A stretch of DNA of 64,000 bases from Tessaracoccus oleiagri. Lineage in GTDB: Bacteria; Actinomycetota; Actinomycetes; Propionibacteriales; Propionibacteriaceae. The notes beneath the pieces are model-generated. The model was not told the DNA's origin. It saw nothing but the letters and a program-made list of their open reading frames with translations, and searched no databases. How positions within the stretch are numbered: the first letter of the stretch is position 1; each line of letters opens with the position of its first letter. The DNA lies in the NCBI RefSeq assembly GCF_900103275.1, contig NZ_FNGP01000005.1:186001-250000 (forward strand), written 5' to 3'. Both the position numbers and the translations under genes were made by a program. Shown here in pieces: positions 36,547-46,288 of the stretch.

Positions 36547-36750
36547 ATGACTGAAACGATGACGGACCCGACGCTGACAGCATTGGATCGTTGCGATCGC
36601 TGTGGAGCCCAGGCCTACCTTCGCGTATTCCTGCGCAGCGGCGGCGAGTTGCTCTTCTGTGCACACCACGCGGCTGCCCACCGGGAGAAGCTCGCCGAGG
36701 TTGCGAGCCACATCCACGACGAGACGTCGAAACTGCACCAGTCGTCCTAA
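36547..36750 (+). CDS. DUF7455 family small zinc-ribbon-like protein
   Basis: A 67-residue protein starting MTETMTDPTLTALDRCDRCG. C-x2-C at 15-18 and FCAHHAAAH (Cys plus three His) suggest a zinc site. Highly conserved among actinobacteria beside parE or the principal sigma factor; function unknown. The start is fixed by AAGGAGGT 6 nt upstream; a longer in-frame start at 36517 lacks this signal. Its TAA shares CTAA with the TAG of convergent nudC. Confidence 0.85.
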   Translation: MTETMTDPTLTALDRCDRCGAQAYLRVFLRSGGELLFCAHHAAAHREKLAEVASHIHDETSKLHQSS

Positions 36751-37520
36751 CCGCGCCAGGCGTCGATCAGGGCCCGCCCGATCGACGCCGGCCCCGGCAG
36801 GGAGATCCTCCCCGCCCCCAGCTTCGAGGCCAGCTCCTCCCTCGTGAGGAAGCTGGCCTCGACTATTTCCTCCCCGTCCACCGCGAGCGCACCCGGGTCT
36901 GTGGCGATGGCGGTGAAGCCGAGCATCAGCGAACGCGGGAACGGCCACGGCTGGCTGCCGAAGTAGTTGATGCTCGTCAGCGCAAGGCCCACCTCCTCCA
37001 TCGCCTCACGGGCACAAGCCTGCTCCAGGGACTCCCCGGGCTCCACGAAGCCGGCGATCACGGAAACCCGTCCCTCGGGCCAGGCGCGCTGCCGTGCGAG
37101 CAACAGGCGGTCGTCCTCATCGGTGATGGCGACGATCACGGCCGGGTCGGTGCGGTAGAACAGCAACGCGCCGCACTCGGTGCAGCGGCGGCGCTGGCCC
37201 CTGAACTCCATGACCGTGGGGCCGTGGCACTGCTCGCACCTCGGGCCGGAGGCGTGCCAGCGCACCAGCGACGACGCCGTGGCGATCAGTTCGTTGGGTG
37301 TGGCGCGGAAGTTCGTCACCGCAGCGGGCGTCGTCGGCACCGGCCGCGCGTACCAGACGGTGCCGTCGTAGAGCCCGATGAGGATGTCGCCCTCCCGCGG
37401 CTTCTCGCCCGGCGACGGCTCGAGCGCCACGTCGCCGTCGGGACCCACGTCCAGCACCGCCGTCGGGCCCTGGCCGTCGCCCGGGGTCCGGAACAGGCTC
37501 GATGGTTGCTTCCAGCGCAC
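36747..37520 (-). CDS. nudC: NAD+ diphosphatase (NudC, NADH pyrophosphatase/deNADding enzyme)
   Basis: A 257-residue NudC. A four-cysteine zinc ribbon (CEQCHG and CTECG) precedes the Nudix box GFVEPGESLEQACAREAMEE, and SQPWPFPRSLM is the NudC signature. It hydrolyses NAD(H) and can remove NAD caps from RNA. GTG start after AAGGGAG, 10 bp downstream of the adnB stop, so probably in the adnA-adnB-nudC transcript, as in mycobacteria. Confidence 0.95.
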   Translation of the reverse strand: MRWKQPSSLFRTPGDGQGPTAVLDVGPDGDVALEPSPGEKPREGDILIGLYDGTVWYARPVPTTPAAVTNFRATPNELIATASSLVRWHASGPRCEQCHGPTVMEFRGQRRRCTECGALLFYRTDPAVIVAITDEDDRLLLARQRAWPEGRVSVIAGFVEPGESLEQACAREAMEEVGLALTSINYFGSQPWPFPRSLMLGFTAIATDPGALAVDGEEIVEASFLTREELASKLGAGRISLPGPASIGRALIDAWRG

Positions 37521-37530
37521 GGGGCTCCCT

Positions 37531-40500
37531 TCAGAGTGAGAGTGCTTCGTCGACGAGACTGGGCGACGCCTTCGCGAGGACGAGCCGGTCGGTGCGGACG
37601 TAGTAGAAGGCTGCCCCCACCCGCTCGAGGTCCAGGCCGCGGGCCTCGGCCCAAGCGCGACGATACACCGCGAGCTGGAGCTCGTCGGCCTCTCCGTGGG
37701 AGGTCTTCCAGTCGACGACCATCTCGTCGAAGTCGTCGCCGTCCCACTCGTACACCGCGTCCATCCTGCCGCGCAGCTGGTAGTCGCCGACGACCATGGC
37801 GAACGGTACCTCGACGGCGATCGGACTGCGGTGCGCGAACCGGCCGGCCTCGAATGCCGAGATCAGCTCCTCCAGCGGTGCCTCGTGCCGCTCGAACTCG
37901 TCGAACCCGCCGGGCAGTTGGAAGCGTCGCTGCACCCATTCGTGGAACCGGGTCCCCAGGTGCGCCGACCCGGAGGGCCGGCGCGGCATGCGCCGCAGCA
38001 GCCCCTCGGCGAACGCCTGGGGATCGTCACGGAGCGCGATCAGCGCGGTGGCCGACAGGCCGCGCGGCAACCGCACCACCCGTGCCGCGCCGCGGTCGCG
38101 GTGGGCGATGACGTGGGCGGCCGACTCGTCCCAGTCCCGGAACGCGGCCTCCACCTCGGGGGCGAGCGCGCCGGAGGTGGTGACCCACTCGTCGTCGGTG
38201 CCGACGGCGGCCCTGACCAGTTCCGCGGCCGCGAGCTGCGCCTCGACCGCCTCGGGCGGTGCCTTCGTCGGCCACGGAGCGGTGGCCAGGACCTTCTCGA
38301 TCGGGTTCACCTCGGGGTCGGTCACCTCGTCGAGCGTCTGCCCGTGGGCGGCCGCCTCGTCCCAGATCACCCGGAAGTACCGTGATTCCTTACGGGGGCG
38401 CTTCGCGCCCGGCGACCACAGGTGGCAGGTGGCGACGAGGTGGTGCCGAGCTCGGGTGGCGGCGACGTACGCGAGGCGGTCCTCGGAGTACCCGTGGTCG
38501 GTCCGGACCTCCTCCTCGTACAGCTTGCGCCCTTCCTCGGTGAACTCGGCGAGCTGCGGCACGCTCTCGGCGTCGCCGCGCAGTGGGGCGGGGAGGGTCG
38601 CCGCCCTGAGCGGCCAGTAGCCGCTTCGGTACTGCGCCGGGAACACGGTGTCGGACAGTCCGGGGAGGAACACGTGGTCCCATTCGAGGCCCTTCGCCCG
38701 GTGCACGGTGAGCAGTTTCACGGAGTTCTCATCGCTGACCACGGCCTGCTCGAGTCCGACCCCGCGGTCCTCCTCGGCGTCGAGGTACGCCATCAGGCCG
38801 GCCAGCGAGCCGTCACCGTCGACGGCGACGTAGTCGGTGCACGCGGCGACGAAGCGACCCAACTGCGTCGTCTCCTCGCCCTGTGCCAGCAGCTCCTCCT
38901 CGAGACCGAGGGTGCGGATGATGCGCAGCACGAGGTCGGCGACGGGCTCGGTGGCGTGGGCGCGCAGCCGCTGCAACTCCTCGTGGAACCTCTGGATTCG
39001 CCGGCGGCCCTCGGGGCTGAGGTCGGCGGGAGGATCGGCGACCGCGTCGAGGAGGCAGACGACCTCTCCCGGGTCGGACCCGGTCACCGTCTGCTCGAGC
39101 GCATCCGAGAGACCGGCTCCACCGTCGCCGGTCCGGTCGCCGAGGAGTTCCTCGGCGCGCCGTCCCAACGCGGCCATGTCGGCCAGGCCGATCCCCCACC
39201 GCGCGCCCGTCAGCAGCGCCGCGACGGCGGGGTTCGCCGTCGCGTCGTCCAGGATGCGCATGGTCGCCACGACCGGCACGATCTCCGGCAGCCCCAGGAG
39301 CCCGCCCAGCCCCACGATCTCGACGGGGACACCGGCGGCCCGCAGCGCGGAGAAGATCGGGGACATCGTCGCGTTGCGGCGGCACAGCACCGCGATCTCG
39401 GACCACCGGGAGCCCGCGCCGAGCGCGACGACCTGCTCGGTGAGGTGCCTGATCTCCGCCTCTTCCGTGTCGAACCTGGCCGCTTCGACCGATCCCGGGC
39501 CCGTGCCCCCCGGGGCGCGGAGGGCGACGCCCTTCTCCCCCGGGATCGTGCTGGCCAGCCGATTGCCGACGTCGAGGATCCGGGTCTGCGACCGGCGGTT
39601 GACCGACAGGGTGTAGTCGCCCGCCGATCCATCGCCGAAGTCGGCCGGGAACTGGAGGATGTTGCTGGCGGCCGCGCCGCGCCAGCCGTAGATGGCCTGG
39701 TACGGGTCCCCGACGGCGGTGACCGCATGGCCGGCGAAGAGCCTCGTCAACAACTTCGCCTGCGCCGACGAGGTGTCCTGGTACTCGTCGAGCAGCACGA
39801 CCGCGTAGCGCTGCCGCAGTTCCGCGGCGATGCTCGGGACCGTGCGAGCCAGTTGCTCGGCCGTCCGCAGCTGGTCGGCGAACTCGACGACGCCCAGCTC
39901 CCGCTTCAGCTCCTGGTAGTCCGCCACCAGGCGCAGGAGTTCCAGCCGCTCCTGCTGCTGGGCGGCCGCCTCCAGCATCTTCGCGTAGGGCTTGACGACC
40001 TTCTTGCCGTACCCGGGCGCGTCGCGGAACCACTGCTCGGCCCGCGACGTGAAGGCCGCGACCTCCTCGACCCCGACCAGGTGCGACTGCATCTCGGCGT
40101 CCAACCCGAGGACCCGCTCGGGGATGGAGTGGTGGCTCAGCCGGGACAGCGCGTGGAAGGGTCCGCGCGCGCCCCGCACCACGCGCTCCGCCAACCGGAA
40201 CCGCGTGGCCCCGGTGATCATCACCGGCTCGGTGTCCAGCCCTCCCCGCAACCCGAACTCCCCCACCAGGCGAGCGGCGAACGAGTCGTAGGTGGAGACC
40301 ACCTCCATGCCCTCGTCGGGATCGTCGGAGCGGACGCCCGCGCGCGCCAGGGCGCCGCGGATCCGTTCGGCCAACTCCGCGGCGGCCTTGCGCGTGAAGG
40401 TGAGCCCCAGCACTTCGTGGGGCCGGAGCTGGCCGCTCCCCACCAGCCACACGACGCGGGCCGCCATCACCGTCGTCTTCCCCGTGCCCGCGCCGGCGAT

Positions 40501-40602
40501 GATGACACCGGGCTCCAGCGGTGCGGTGATGGCGGCGAGCTGCTCGTCGCTGAAGCGGATGCCGATCGCCTCGCAGAGGTCCTCCGTGGTGCGCAGCCTC
40601 AT
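37531..40602 (-). CDS. adnB: ATP-dependent helicase-nuclease subunit AdnB
   Basis: A 1023-residue UvrD-type motor with a C-terminal nuclease. Walker A AGAGTGKTT (about 35), Walker B/motif II LLDEYQDTSSAQ, motif VI VAATRARHHL. The C-terminal PD-(D/E)xK-type site is visible in RMDAVYEWDGDD...VVDWKTSHGE with the Q-x3-Y in QLAVYRRAW. No Fe-S cysteine set. AdnAB resects double-strand breaks in actinobacteria in place of RecBCD. ATGA overlap with adnA. Product names follow the mycobacterial gene order. Confidence 0.88.
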   Translation of the reverse strand: MRLRTTEDLCEAIGIRFSDEQLAAITAPLEPGVIIAGAGTGKTTVMAARVVWLVGSGQLRPHEVLGLTFTRKAAAELAERIRGALARAGVRSDDPDEGMEVVSTYDSFAARLVGEFGLRGGLDTEPVMITGATRFRLAERVVRGARGPFHALSRLSHHSIPERVLGLDAEMQSHLVGVEEVAAFTSRAEQWFRDAPGYGKKVVKPYAKMLEAAAQQQERLELLRLVADYQELKRELGVVEFADQLRTAEQLARTVPSIAAELRQRYAVVLLDEYQDTSSAQAKLLTRLFAGHAVTAVGDPYQAIYGWRGAAASNILQFPADFGDGSAGDYTLSVNRRSQTRILDVGNRLASTIPGEKGVALRAPGGTGPGSVEAARFDTEEAEIRHLTEQVVALGAGSRWSEIAVLCRRNATMSPIFSALRAAGVPVEIVGLGGLLGLPEIVPVVATMRILDDATANPAVAALLTGARWGIGLADMAALGRRAEELLGDRTGDGGAGLSDALEQTVTGSDPGEVVCLLDAVADPPADLSPEGRRRIQRFHEELQRLRAHATEPVADLVLRIIRTLGLEEELLAQGEETTQLGRFVAACTDYVAVDGDGSLAGLMAYLDAEEDRGVGLEQAVVSDENSVKLLTVHRAKGLEWDHVFLPGLSDTVFPAQYRSGYWPLRAATLPAPLRGDAESVPQLAEFTEEGRKLYEEEVRTDHGYSEDRLAYVAATRARHHLVATCHLWSPGAKRPRKESRYFRVIWDEAAAHGQTLDEVTDPEVNPIEKVLATAPWPTKAPPEAVEAQLAAAELVRAAVGTDDEWVTTSGALAPEVEAAFRDWDESAAHVIAHRDRGAARVVRLPRGLSATALIALRDDPQAFAEGLLRRMPRRPSGSAHLGTRFHEWVQRRFQLPGGFDEFERHEAPLEELISAFEAGRFAHRSPIAVEVPFAMVVGDYQLRGRMDAVYEWDGDDFDEMVVDWKTSHGEADELQLAVYRRAWAEARGLDLERVGAAFYYVRTDRLVLAKASPSLVDEALSL

Positions 40603-43600
40603 CGGCCGATCTCCTTCACGAACGCCGGGCACCCGGCCTTGAACTGGCAGTAGTTGCACGCGGGGTTCTCCGTGGCCGGGAAGTCGCCGACCTCCAACGT
40701 CCGCACCGCCTGGGCGATCCGGTCATGGACCCACGTGGGCCCCACCTCGAGCGGTTCGTCCTTCAACTCGGGCACGGCGGCAAGGGTGGACTGCTCCACC
40801 ACCGCGGGGAACTCGCCGACGGCGTGCCGGAGGAACACCAGGGCCGGAGCCTCCACGTCGCGCACGCCCGGCGCCAGGTGGTCGAAGGCCCCCTCGCCTG
40901 CGGCCAACTGGTAGACCCCGAGCTGGATGTCGTCGGCCACGTCGGCGGCGGTGCGCCGGGTGCGGCCGGTCTTGAAGTCGACGATGCGCAGGCGTGGCCG
41001 GTCCCCGTCGCGGTCGAGCAGGTCGATGCGGTCGGCGAAGCCGTGGAGCACGACCTGGCGGCCCTCGACCTCGATGGTGACGTCGAACCGCTGCTCGACG
41101 GCGAGCAGGTCCCGCTCGTGCTCGGCCAACCAGTTGGCGAGGCGCTCCAGCCCGGCCTCGATCTCCACCCGCTCCGACGCGCTCAGCCACTCCGCCTCGA
41201 ACGGGATGCGATCCCAGACCTTGCCGAGTTCGGCTCGCATGTCCGCCAGGCCGAGGCCGTCGAGCTGGGCGTGCTTGGCGATGAGGTGCACGACGTCGCC
41301 GATGGAGGCCCGCGACTGGGGAGGCCGTGAGGCCTTGGCGCGCCGGTTGAGGAAATAGCGCCGGGGACAGCCGGTGAGCTCCGCCAACGCGGTCCCGCTC
41401 AGCCAGATCGCCCCGTCGGGGCGCGGCGCGGGCGTGGTCGGGCGCGCCAGTCCCCACCAGGCCTCGGGACGGGCCGTGTGCAGCCCCCGCTCCCCCAGGT
41501 GGGCCAGGCGCCGCGCCGCGCCGCGCCGGAGCGTCTCGGGCTGCTCGACGTCGGCCGCCGCGGCCCGGAGCTCTCCGACGAGCGAGGCCGCGGTCATGGG
41601 CCGGGCCGGCCGCCCGGGCACGAACTCGGCGACGACGCCGAGCTCGTGGACGAACCGCGACGCCTCGCTCGCCTCCCCCTCGGCCCCCCGGACCCCGCTC
41701 ACGTGGAGGTGCGTGGCCGCCCGCGAGCAAGCGAGGTGGAAGAGCCGACGTTCCTCCCGCAGCTGCTCGCCGAGTGTCCGCGGCGAGCCGTCGAGGACCC
41801 GCCCCGGGTCCAGCAACAGGCCGCCGGGAGTGAGGCGCGGCCACCTGCCCTCCTGCACACCCACCACCCACACCCGCTGCCACTGCCGTCCCTTGGCCCG
41901 GTGCGCCGTGGTGAGCGTGACGCCGGTCCCGCGGGCCGCGAGCTCGCGCCCGGTGTCCGCGGGGATCTCCTCGCCCGCGAGCTCGCGGATGAAGGTCCGG
42001 GCGCCCGCTGCCCCCCGCCGGACCGGCTCGCGCGACGCCCGCTCGAACAGCTCGACCACCGCGTCCAGATGGTGGTTGGCTCGCCGTGACCCTTCGATCG
42101 CGGTCGCGCGGAGGCGCTCGGGCCAGTCCGTGGAGGACCACAGTTGCCAGAGCACGTGCTGGACCTCTTGGCCCTGTCCGAGCTGTTCCGCGGCGTGGCG
42201 CAGCGTCACAGCCAGCCCTGCGGCCGCCTTCGCCTCGGGGACCTGGAGCCCTTCGAGCAACTGCGGCTCGGCGAGGCAGCGCCCGAGGAGCTGGTCGGAA
42301 TGGCCGAGTTGCGCGTGCCGTGCGAGCAGCGAACGCCCGAGCCTGCGCAGGGCGATGGCGTCCAGCCCGCACAGCGGCGAGCTGAGGAGGAGCCGTGCCT
42401 GGTCGGCATCGGGTGCGCCGCCCGAGGCCGCGACGTCGAGCGCGAGCAACAGGGTGACGACTGATTCCTCCTCCGCGAGGACGAGTTCGTCGGCCGCCAC
42501 CTCCACCGGGATCCCGAGCCTCAGCAGCTCTCGGGTCATGGGCGCCAGCTGGGCCCTCCCTGCCCGCATGATCACCGCGAGGTCCCCCCAATCGGCGCCG
42601 TCGGCCACCGCGCGCCGGAGTTCGTCGGCGACGTGCGCGGCCTCGGAGGGCGGATCGTCGTAGATGCGCACCGTGACGCTCCCGGGCTCGGTGGAGCGCG
42701 GGGCTGCCGGGGCCGGGGCGAGCCGCGCGTCGAGTCGGGTTCGCAACGACTCCAGCGCTTCGGCCACCTGCGTGCCGTGCCGGTGGTCCACGTCGAGGTC
42801 GATCCGGGTGGAGGGGTGGAACTCGAGGAGCCGCAGCATGCCCTCGGGGTCCGCCCCGCGGAAACCACTCACCGCCTGCTGGGGGTCGCCGAAGACCACG
42901 AGCGGCAGGCCGAGCCCGGCGAGGTCGCCCAGGAACGCCGCCTGGGCGAGGTCGAGGTCGTGCGCGTCATCGACGAGGACGCCGCGGAAGCGGTCGCGCA
43001 GCGAGGCCGCGACGGCCTCGTCGCGCACCAGGAGCCGGGCGCGGTAGACGAGCTCCGCGTAGTCGAGGGTGTGCTCCAGGTCGCCCACCGCGAGGTACTC
43101 GTCGAGGAAGTTCGCGATCGCGGCCAGGGTCGCGTCGCCCCGCTCGACCGCCATCGCCGCGAGCCGCTCCTCGTCCCAGGAGCGCTGCCGCACCCTGGCC
43201 AGCACCTCCCTGAGCTGGCGGGCGAAGGCCCGGGTGCCGAGGGCGGGGCGGAGTTCCTCAGGCCATGCGACCCGGGGGCTGGCGAGCAGGTCGCGGATCC
43301 GCTGCTCCTGCTGCGGCGCGCGCAGCAGCGCCCAGGGCACCTCGTCGGCGGGCTGGAACTGCCGAAGCAGGCCCAGCGCGAGCCCATGCACGGTGGTCAC
43401 GGTGGGCGACGCCTGCGCCCGTCCGACGCGCGCGACGACGTCCCGCCGGACGGCCTGGGCGGCCGACCGGGAACCCGCCAGCACCGCGAACTCCGCGAGG
43501 GGGGCGCCCTCGCGCACCCGGGCCGCCACCGCCGCGACGAGGGTCTCGGTCTTCCCGCTCCCCGGGCCCCCCACCACGACGGTCACTCCCGGCCTTGGTG

Positions 43601-43679
43601 CCGCCGCCTCCCGCTGCCGGGGAGTGGGATCGGGAACGCGCACGGGGTCCGGGGGCAGCAGTCTCCACATGCCCGCCAT
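40599..43679 (-). CDS. adnA: ATP-dependent helicase-nuclease subunit AdnA
   Basis: About 1026 residues. Walker A is GGPGSGKTE (near 37), but motif II reads LVDDAHDLD rather than DExQ. The C-terminal nuclease has RIVDFKTGRTRR and Q-x3-Y in QLGVYQLA, framed by four cysteines (one in TGCPRRYF, three in CNYCQFKAGC) that fit a 4Fe-4S staple as in AddB/Cas4 nucleases. It would pair with AdnB in DNA end resection. ATG at 43670 is an alternative start; neither has a strong ribosome-binding site. Confidence 0.87.
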   Translation of the reverse strand: MAGMWRLLPPDPVRVPDPTPRQREAAAPRPGVTVVVGGPGSGKTETLVAAVAARVREGAPLAEFAVLAGSRSAAQAVRRDVVARVGRAQASPTVTTVHGLALGLLRQFQPADEVPWALLRAPQQEQRIRDLLASPRVAWPEELRPALGTRAFARQLREVLARVRQRSWDEERLAAMAVERGDATLAAIANFLDEYLAVGDLEHTLDYAELVYRARLLVRDEAVAASLRDRFRGVLVDDAHDLDLAQAAFLGDLAGLGLPLVVFGDPQQAVSGFRGADPEGMLRLLEFHPSTRIDLDVDHRHGTQVAEALESLRTRLDARLAPAPAAPRSTEPGSVTVRIYDDPPSEAAHVADELRRAVADGADWGDLAVIMRAGRAQLAPMTRELLRLGIPVEVAADELVLAEEESVVTLLLALDVAASGGAPDADQARLLLSSPLCGLDAIALRRLGRSLLARHAQLGHSDQLLGRCLAEPQLLEGLQVPEAKAAAGLAVTLRHAAEQLGQGQEVQHVLWQLWSSTDWPERLRATAIEGSRRANHHLDAVVELFERASREPVRRGAAGARTFIRELAGEEIPADTGRELAARGTGVTLTTAHRAKGRQWQRVWVVGVQEGRWPRLTPGGLLLDPGRVLDGSPRTLGEQLREERRLFHLACSRAATHLHVSGVRGAEGEASEASRFVHELGVVAEFVPGRPARPMTAASLVGELRAAAADVEQPETLRRGAARRLAHLGERGLHTARPEAWWGLARPTTPAPRPDGAIWLSGTALAELTGCPRRYFLNRRAKASRPPQSRASIGDVVHLIAKHAQLDGLGLADMRAELGKVWDRIPFEAEWLSASERVEIEAGLERLANWLAEHERDLLAVEQRFDVTIEVEGRQVVLHGFADRIDLLDRDGDRPRLRIVDFKTGRTRRTAADVADDIQLGVYQLAAGEGAFDHLAPGVRDVEAPALVFLRHAVGEFPAVVEQSTLAAVPELKDEPLEVGPTWVHDRIAQAVRTLEVGDFPATENPACNYCQFKAGCPAFVKEIGR

Positions 43680-43766
43680 GCAACCACACACCACCGACAA
43701 ACCGCACCGCCGCGGTCGCGCTGCGGCCTCGTCGGCGTCTTCCTCGCCCGCGGACCGGGGAGGCGG

Positions 43767-43772
43767 TAAGTT
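43767..43772 (+). promoter_or_regulatory. -10 element of the PP2C gene
   Basis: TAAGTT, about 30 nt before the ATG at 43802, with AGGAGGAG as ribosome-binding site. Confidence 0.4.
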
Positions 43773-43801
43773 CGTCCGGTCGGAAGTCACAGGAGGAGCC
43801 C

Positions 43802-44599
43802 ATGTCCAGGTCAGAGCGGGCGCACTACACGCGCACCCCGGCCAGCTGGATCGCCGGGTGCAGCGACGTGGGCACGCGCCACCGGACCAACCAGGACGCC
43901 TTCTGCATCGCCGTCCGCGAGTCGCCCGGGCGGGCCGCCCTGATCGCCGTCGCGGACGGCGTCTCCTCGGCCGCGGGATCCGAGCTCGCGTCGCTCGTCG
44001 CCACGGAGACGGTGATCGCCACGCTCGTCGAGAAGCTCTCCGCCGGCACCCCCGAGAACGTCGCCTTCGTCCAGTCGTTCGTCGAGGCGAACCGCGCGGT
44101 GCTCGGGGCGAGGGTCGGCGACGAGCCGGCCGCCTGCACCCTGATCGCCGCACAGGTCTCCCCCGAGTCGGTGTCCATCGCGAACGTCGGCGACTCCCGC
44201 GCCTACTGGGTCGGGGACGACGGGAGCTGCCGACTGTTGAGCACCGACGACTCCATGGCCCAGGCGCGCATCATGCTGGGCATGTCCCGCGACGACGCCG
44301 AGCAGTCGTCGCACGCCCACGCCATCACCAAGTGGCTGGGGCGCAGCGCCACCAACGTCACCCCTTCGGTGACCACCTTCCAGCCGGCGACCGACGGATG
44401 GCTGCTGCTGTGCACCGACGGGCTCTGGAACTACGCGAGCTCCCCGGAGGCCATGTGCGGGCTGGTCAGCGCCCACACCGCGACCGACCCGCGGCCCGAA
44501 GCCGTGGCCGAGGGCCTGGTCGCGTGGGCGAACGAGGCCGGCGGCAAGGACAACATCACCGCCGTCGTGGCGCGACTCCAGGTTGCCCCGCCGCGCTAG
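43802..44599 (+). CDS. PP2C-family serine/threonine phosphatase
   Basis: A 265-residue PPM phosphatase. Metal-site motifs: GCSDVGTRHRTNQDAF, VADGVSS, VGDSRAYW, LCTDGLWNY and GGKDNIT. It dephosphorylates Ser/Thr-phosphoproteins and would counteract Hanks-type kinases, none of which is in the window. It lacks signal and membrane segments. The TAG stop lies within a TAGGGT hexamer that may serve as -10 for the next gene. Confidence 0.92.
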   Translation: MSRSERAHYTRTPASWIAGCSDVGTRHRTNQDAFCIAVRESPGRAALIAVADGVSSAAGSELASLVATETVIATLVEKLSAGTPENVAFVQSFVEANRAVLGARVGDEPAACTLIAAQVSPESVSIANVGDSRAYWVGDDGSCRLLSTDDSMAQARIMLGMSRDDAEQSSHAHAITKWLGRSATNVTPSVTTFQPATDGWLLLCTDGLWNYASSPEAMCGLVSAHTATDPRPEAVAEGLVAWANEAGGKDNITAVVARLQVAPPR

Positions 44600-44627
44600 G
44601 GTGAACCATGAACGAAGGGAACATTGC

Positions 44628-44852
44628 ATGGAGATCAAGCTCGGCATCGCCGACGTCGCCCGTGAGATCAGCCTCGAGACGGAGGCCTCCGCCGAGGAGC
44701 TCGGCGCGCAGTTGAAGTCCGCCCTCGCCGACGACGGCATCCTGGAGATCACCGACACGAAGGGACGCAAGGTCCTCGTGCCCGCACGGCGCGTCGGGTT
44801 CATCGAGCTCGGCTCCGCGCACGCACGGCCGGTGGGCTTCGGCGCAGTATAG
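44628..44852 (+). CDS. DUF3107 family protein
   Basis: A 74-residue protein (MEIKLGIADVAREISLETEAS) matching DUF3107, an actinobacterial family of small cytoplasmic proteins. Contains a strand-rich ITDTKGRKVLVPARRVGFIELG segment. GAAGGGA precedes the ATG. Function unknown. It sits between the phosphatase and the DEAD-box helicase. Confidence 0.85.
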   Translation: MEIKLGIADVAREISLETEASAEELGAQLKSALADDGILEITDTKGRKVLVPARRVGFIELGSAHARPVGFGAV

Positions 44853-44874
44853 GGCCGGCCGAGTCGCTCCCTGA

Positions 44875-44907
44875 TAGGATCAGGCGTCGCGGACACATCC
44901 CGTCCGC
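44875..44907 (+). promoter_or_regulatory. -10 element and 5'-leader hairpin of the DEAD-box helicase
   Basis: TAGGAT at 44875-44880 starts a leader of ~40 nt holding a 6-bp hairpin (GCGGAC 44889-44894 with GTCCGC 44902-44907), just before AAGAGG. Confidence 0.4.
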
Positions 44908-44920
44908 CCGAGCAAGAGGT

Positions 44921-46288
44921 TTGATCCTGACTGAGCAGGTAGCACAAGACACGTTCCTGGATCTCGGCGTCGCCGAGCCGATCGCCGAAGCGCTGGCGGA
45001 AGTGGGCATCATCAGGCCCTTCCCCATCCAGACGCTCGCGATCCCGCTCGCGTTGGGGGGCACCGACCTGATCGGCCAGGCCCGCACCGGCACCGGCAAG
45101 ACGCTCGCGTTCGGCGTGAGCATGCTCCACCGCATGGAGCACCTCGCCGAGGAGGAGCCGTCGCACGGCAAGCCCCGGGGCCTGGTGATCTGCCCGACGC
45201 GCGAGCTCGCCGTGCAGGTGGGCCGCGACCTCGCCGTGGCCGGCAAGCAACTCCGCACCCGGGTCCTGACCATCTACGGGGGCACCAGCTACGACGACCA
45301 GCTCGGCGCGCTGGCCACGGGCGTCGACGTGGTCGTGGGCACCCCGGGTCGGCTGCTCGACCTCGTGCAGCGGCGCGCGCTGGACCTCTCCGAGGTGCAG
45401 GTGCTCGTGCTCGACGAGGCCGACGAGATGCTGGACCTCGGCTTCCTGCCCGACGTCGAGCGACTCCTCGACAAGACGCCCAGGTCCCGCCAGACCATGC
45501 TGTTCTCCGCGACGATGCCGGCGCCGATCCTGACGCTCGCCCGTTCGCGGTTGAACCGTCCCATCAACATCCGTGCCGAGGGCGAGGACGCGCAGGCGAC
45601 CGTCCCGGACATCAAGCAGTTCGTGTACCAGGCGCACGACCTCGACAAGCCCGAGGTCATCGCCCGGATCATCCAGGCCGAGGATGCGGAGAAGATCATG
45701 ATCTTCACCCGTACCAAGCGCGCCGCGCAGCGGCTCTCCGACGACCTGGTGGACCGCGGGTTCGCGGCCTCGTCCATCCACGGTGACCTGAACCAGGCCG
45801 CCCGCGAGCGGTCGCTGAAGAAGTTCCGGGCGGGCACGATCCGGGTCCTCGTCGCCACCGACGTGGCCGCGCGCGGCATCGACATCACGGGCGTCAGCCA
45901 CGTGATCAACAACGAGTGCCCGGACAGCGATTCCACCTACGTGCACCGCATCGGCCGCACCGGCCGTGCAGGCAACACCGGCGTCGCCGTGACGCTGGTC
46001 GACTGGGCGGACCTCCACCGCTGGAAGCTGATCAACGAGGCGCTCGACCTCGGCATCCCGACGCCGGTCGAGACCTACTCCTCATCGCCGCACCTGTACT
46101 CGGACCTCGGTATCCCGGAGGGCACCAAGGGACGCATCGTCCCTCCGAAGCCCGCCCGCCACGAGGCCGAGGCCAAGCCGCAGCAGCATCGCGAGCGTCG
46201 GCGCGCGGAGCGCACCGAGCGGCCGAGCAAGCCCCGTCGACGCCGCCGCCGGGTGGTCGACGGCGTCGAGGTCAAGGGCGATCAGTAG
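44921..46288 (+). CDS. DEAD-box RNA helicase
   Basis: About 455 residues. Q motif (GIIRPFPIQ), Walker A ARTGTGKT (about 50-57), DEAD box VLDEADEM, SAT, and motif VI HRIGRTGRAG. The C-terminal ~60 residues are basic and unstructured, typical of RhlE/DeaD-type helicases in RNA decay or ribosome assembly. The start is uncertain: TTG at 44921 is only 1 nt after AAGAGG, whereas in-frame CTG at 44927 has ideal spacing. Overlaps convergent trpS by 7 bp. Confidence 0.92.
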   Translation: MILTEQVAQDTFLDLGVAEPIAEALAEVGIIRPFPIQTLAIPLALGGTDLIGQARTGTGKTLAFGVSMLHRMEHLAEEEPSHGKPRGLVICPTRELAVQVGRDLAVAGKQLRTRVLTIYGGTSYDDQLGALATGVDVVVGTPGRLLDLVQRRALDLSEVQVLVLDEADEMLDLGFLPDVERLLDKTPRSRQTMLFSATMPAPILTLARSRLNRPINIRAEGEDAQATVPDIKQFVYQAHDLDKPEVIARIIQAEDAEKIMIFTRTKRAAQRLSDDLVDRGFAASSIHGDLNQAARERSLKKFRAGTIRVLVATDVAARGIDITGVSHVINNECPDSDSTYVHRIGRTGRAGNTGVAVTLVDWADLHRWKLINEALDLGIPTPVETYSSSPHLYSDLGIPEGTKGRIVPPKPARHEAEAKPQQHRERRRAERTERPSKPRRRRRRVVDGVEVKGDQ

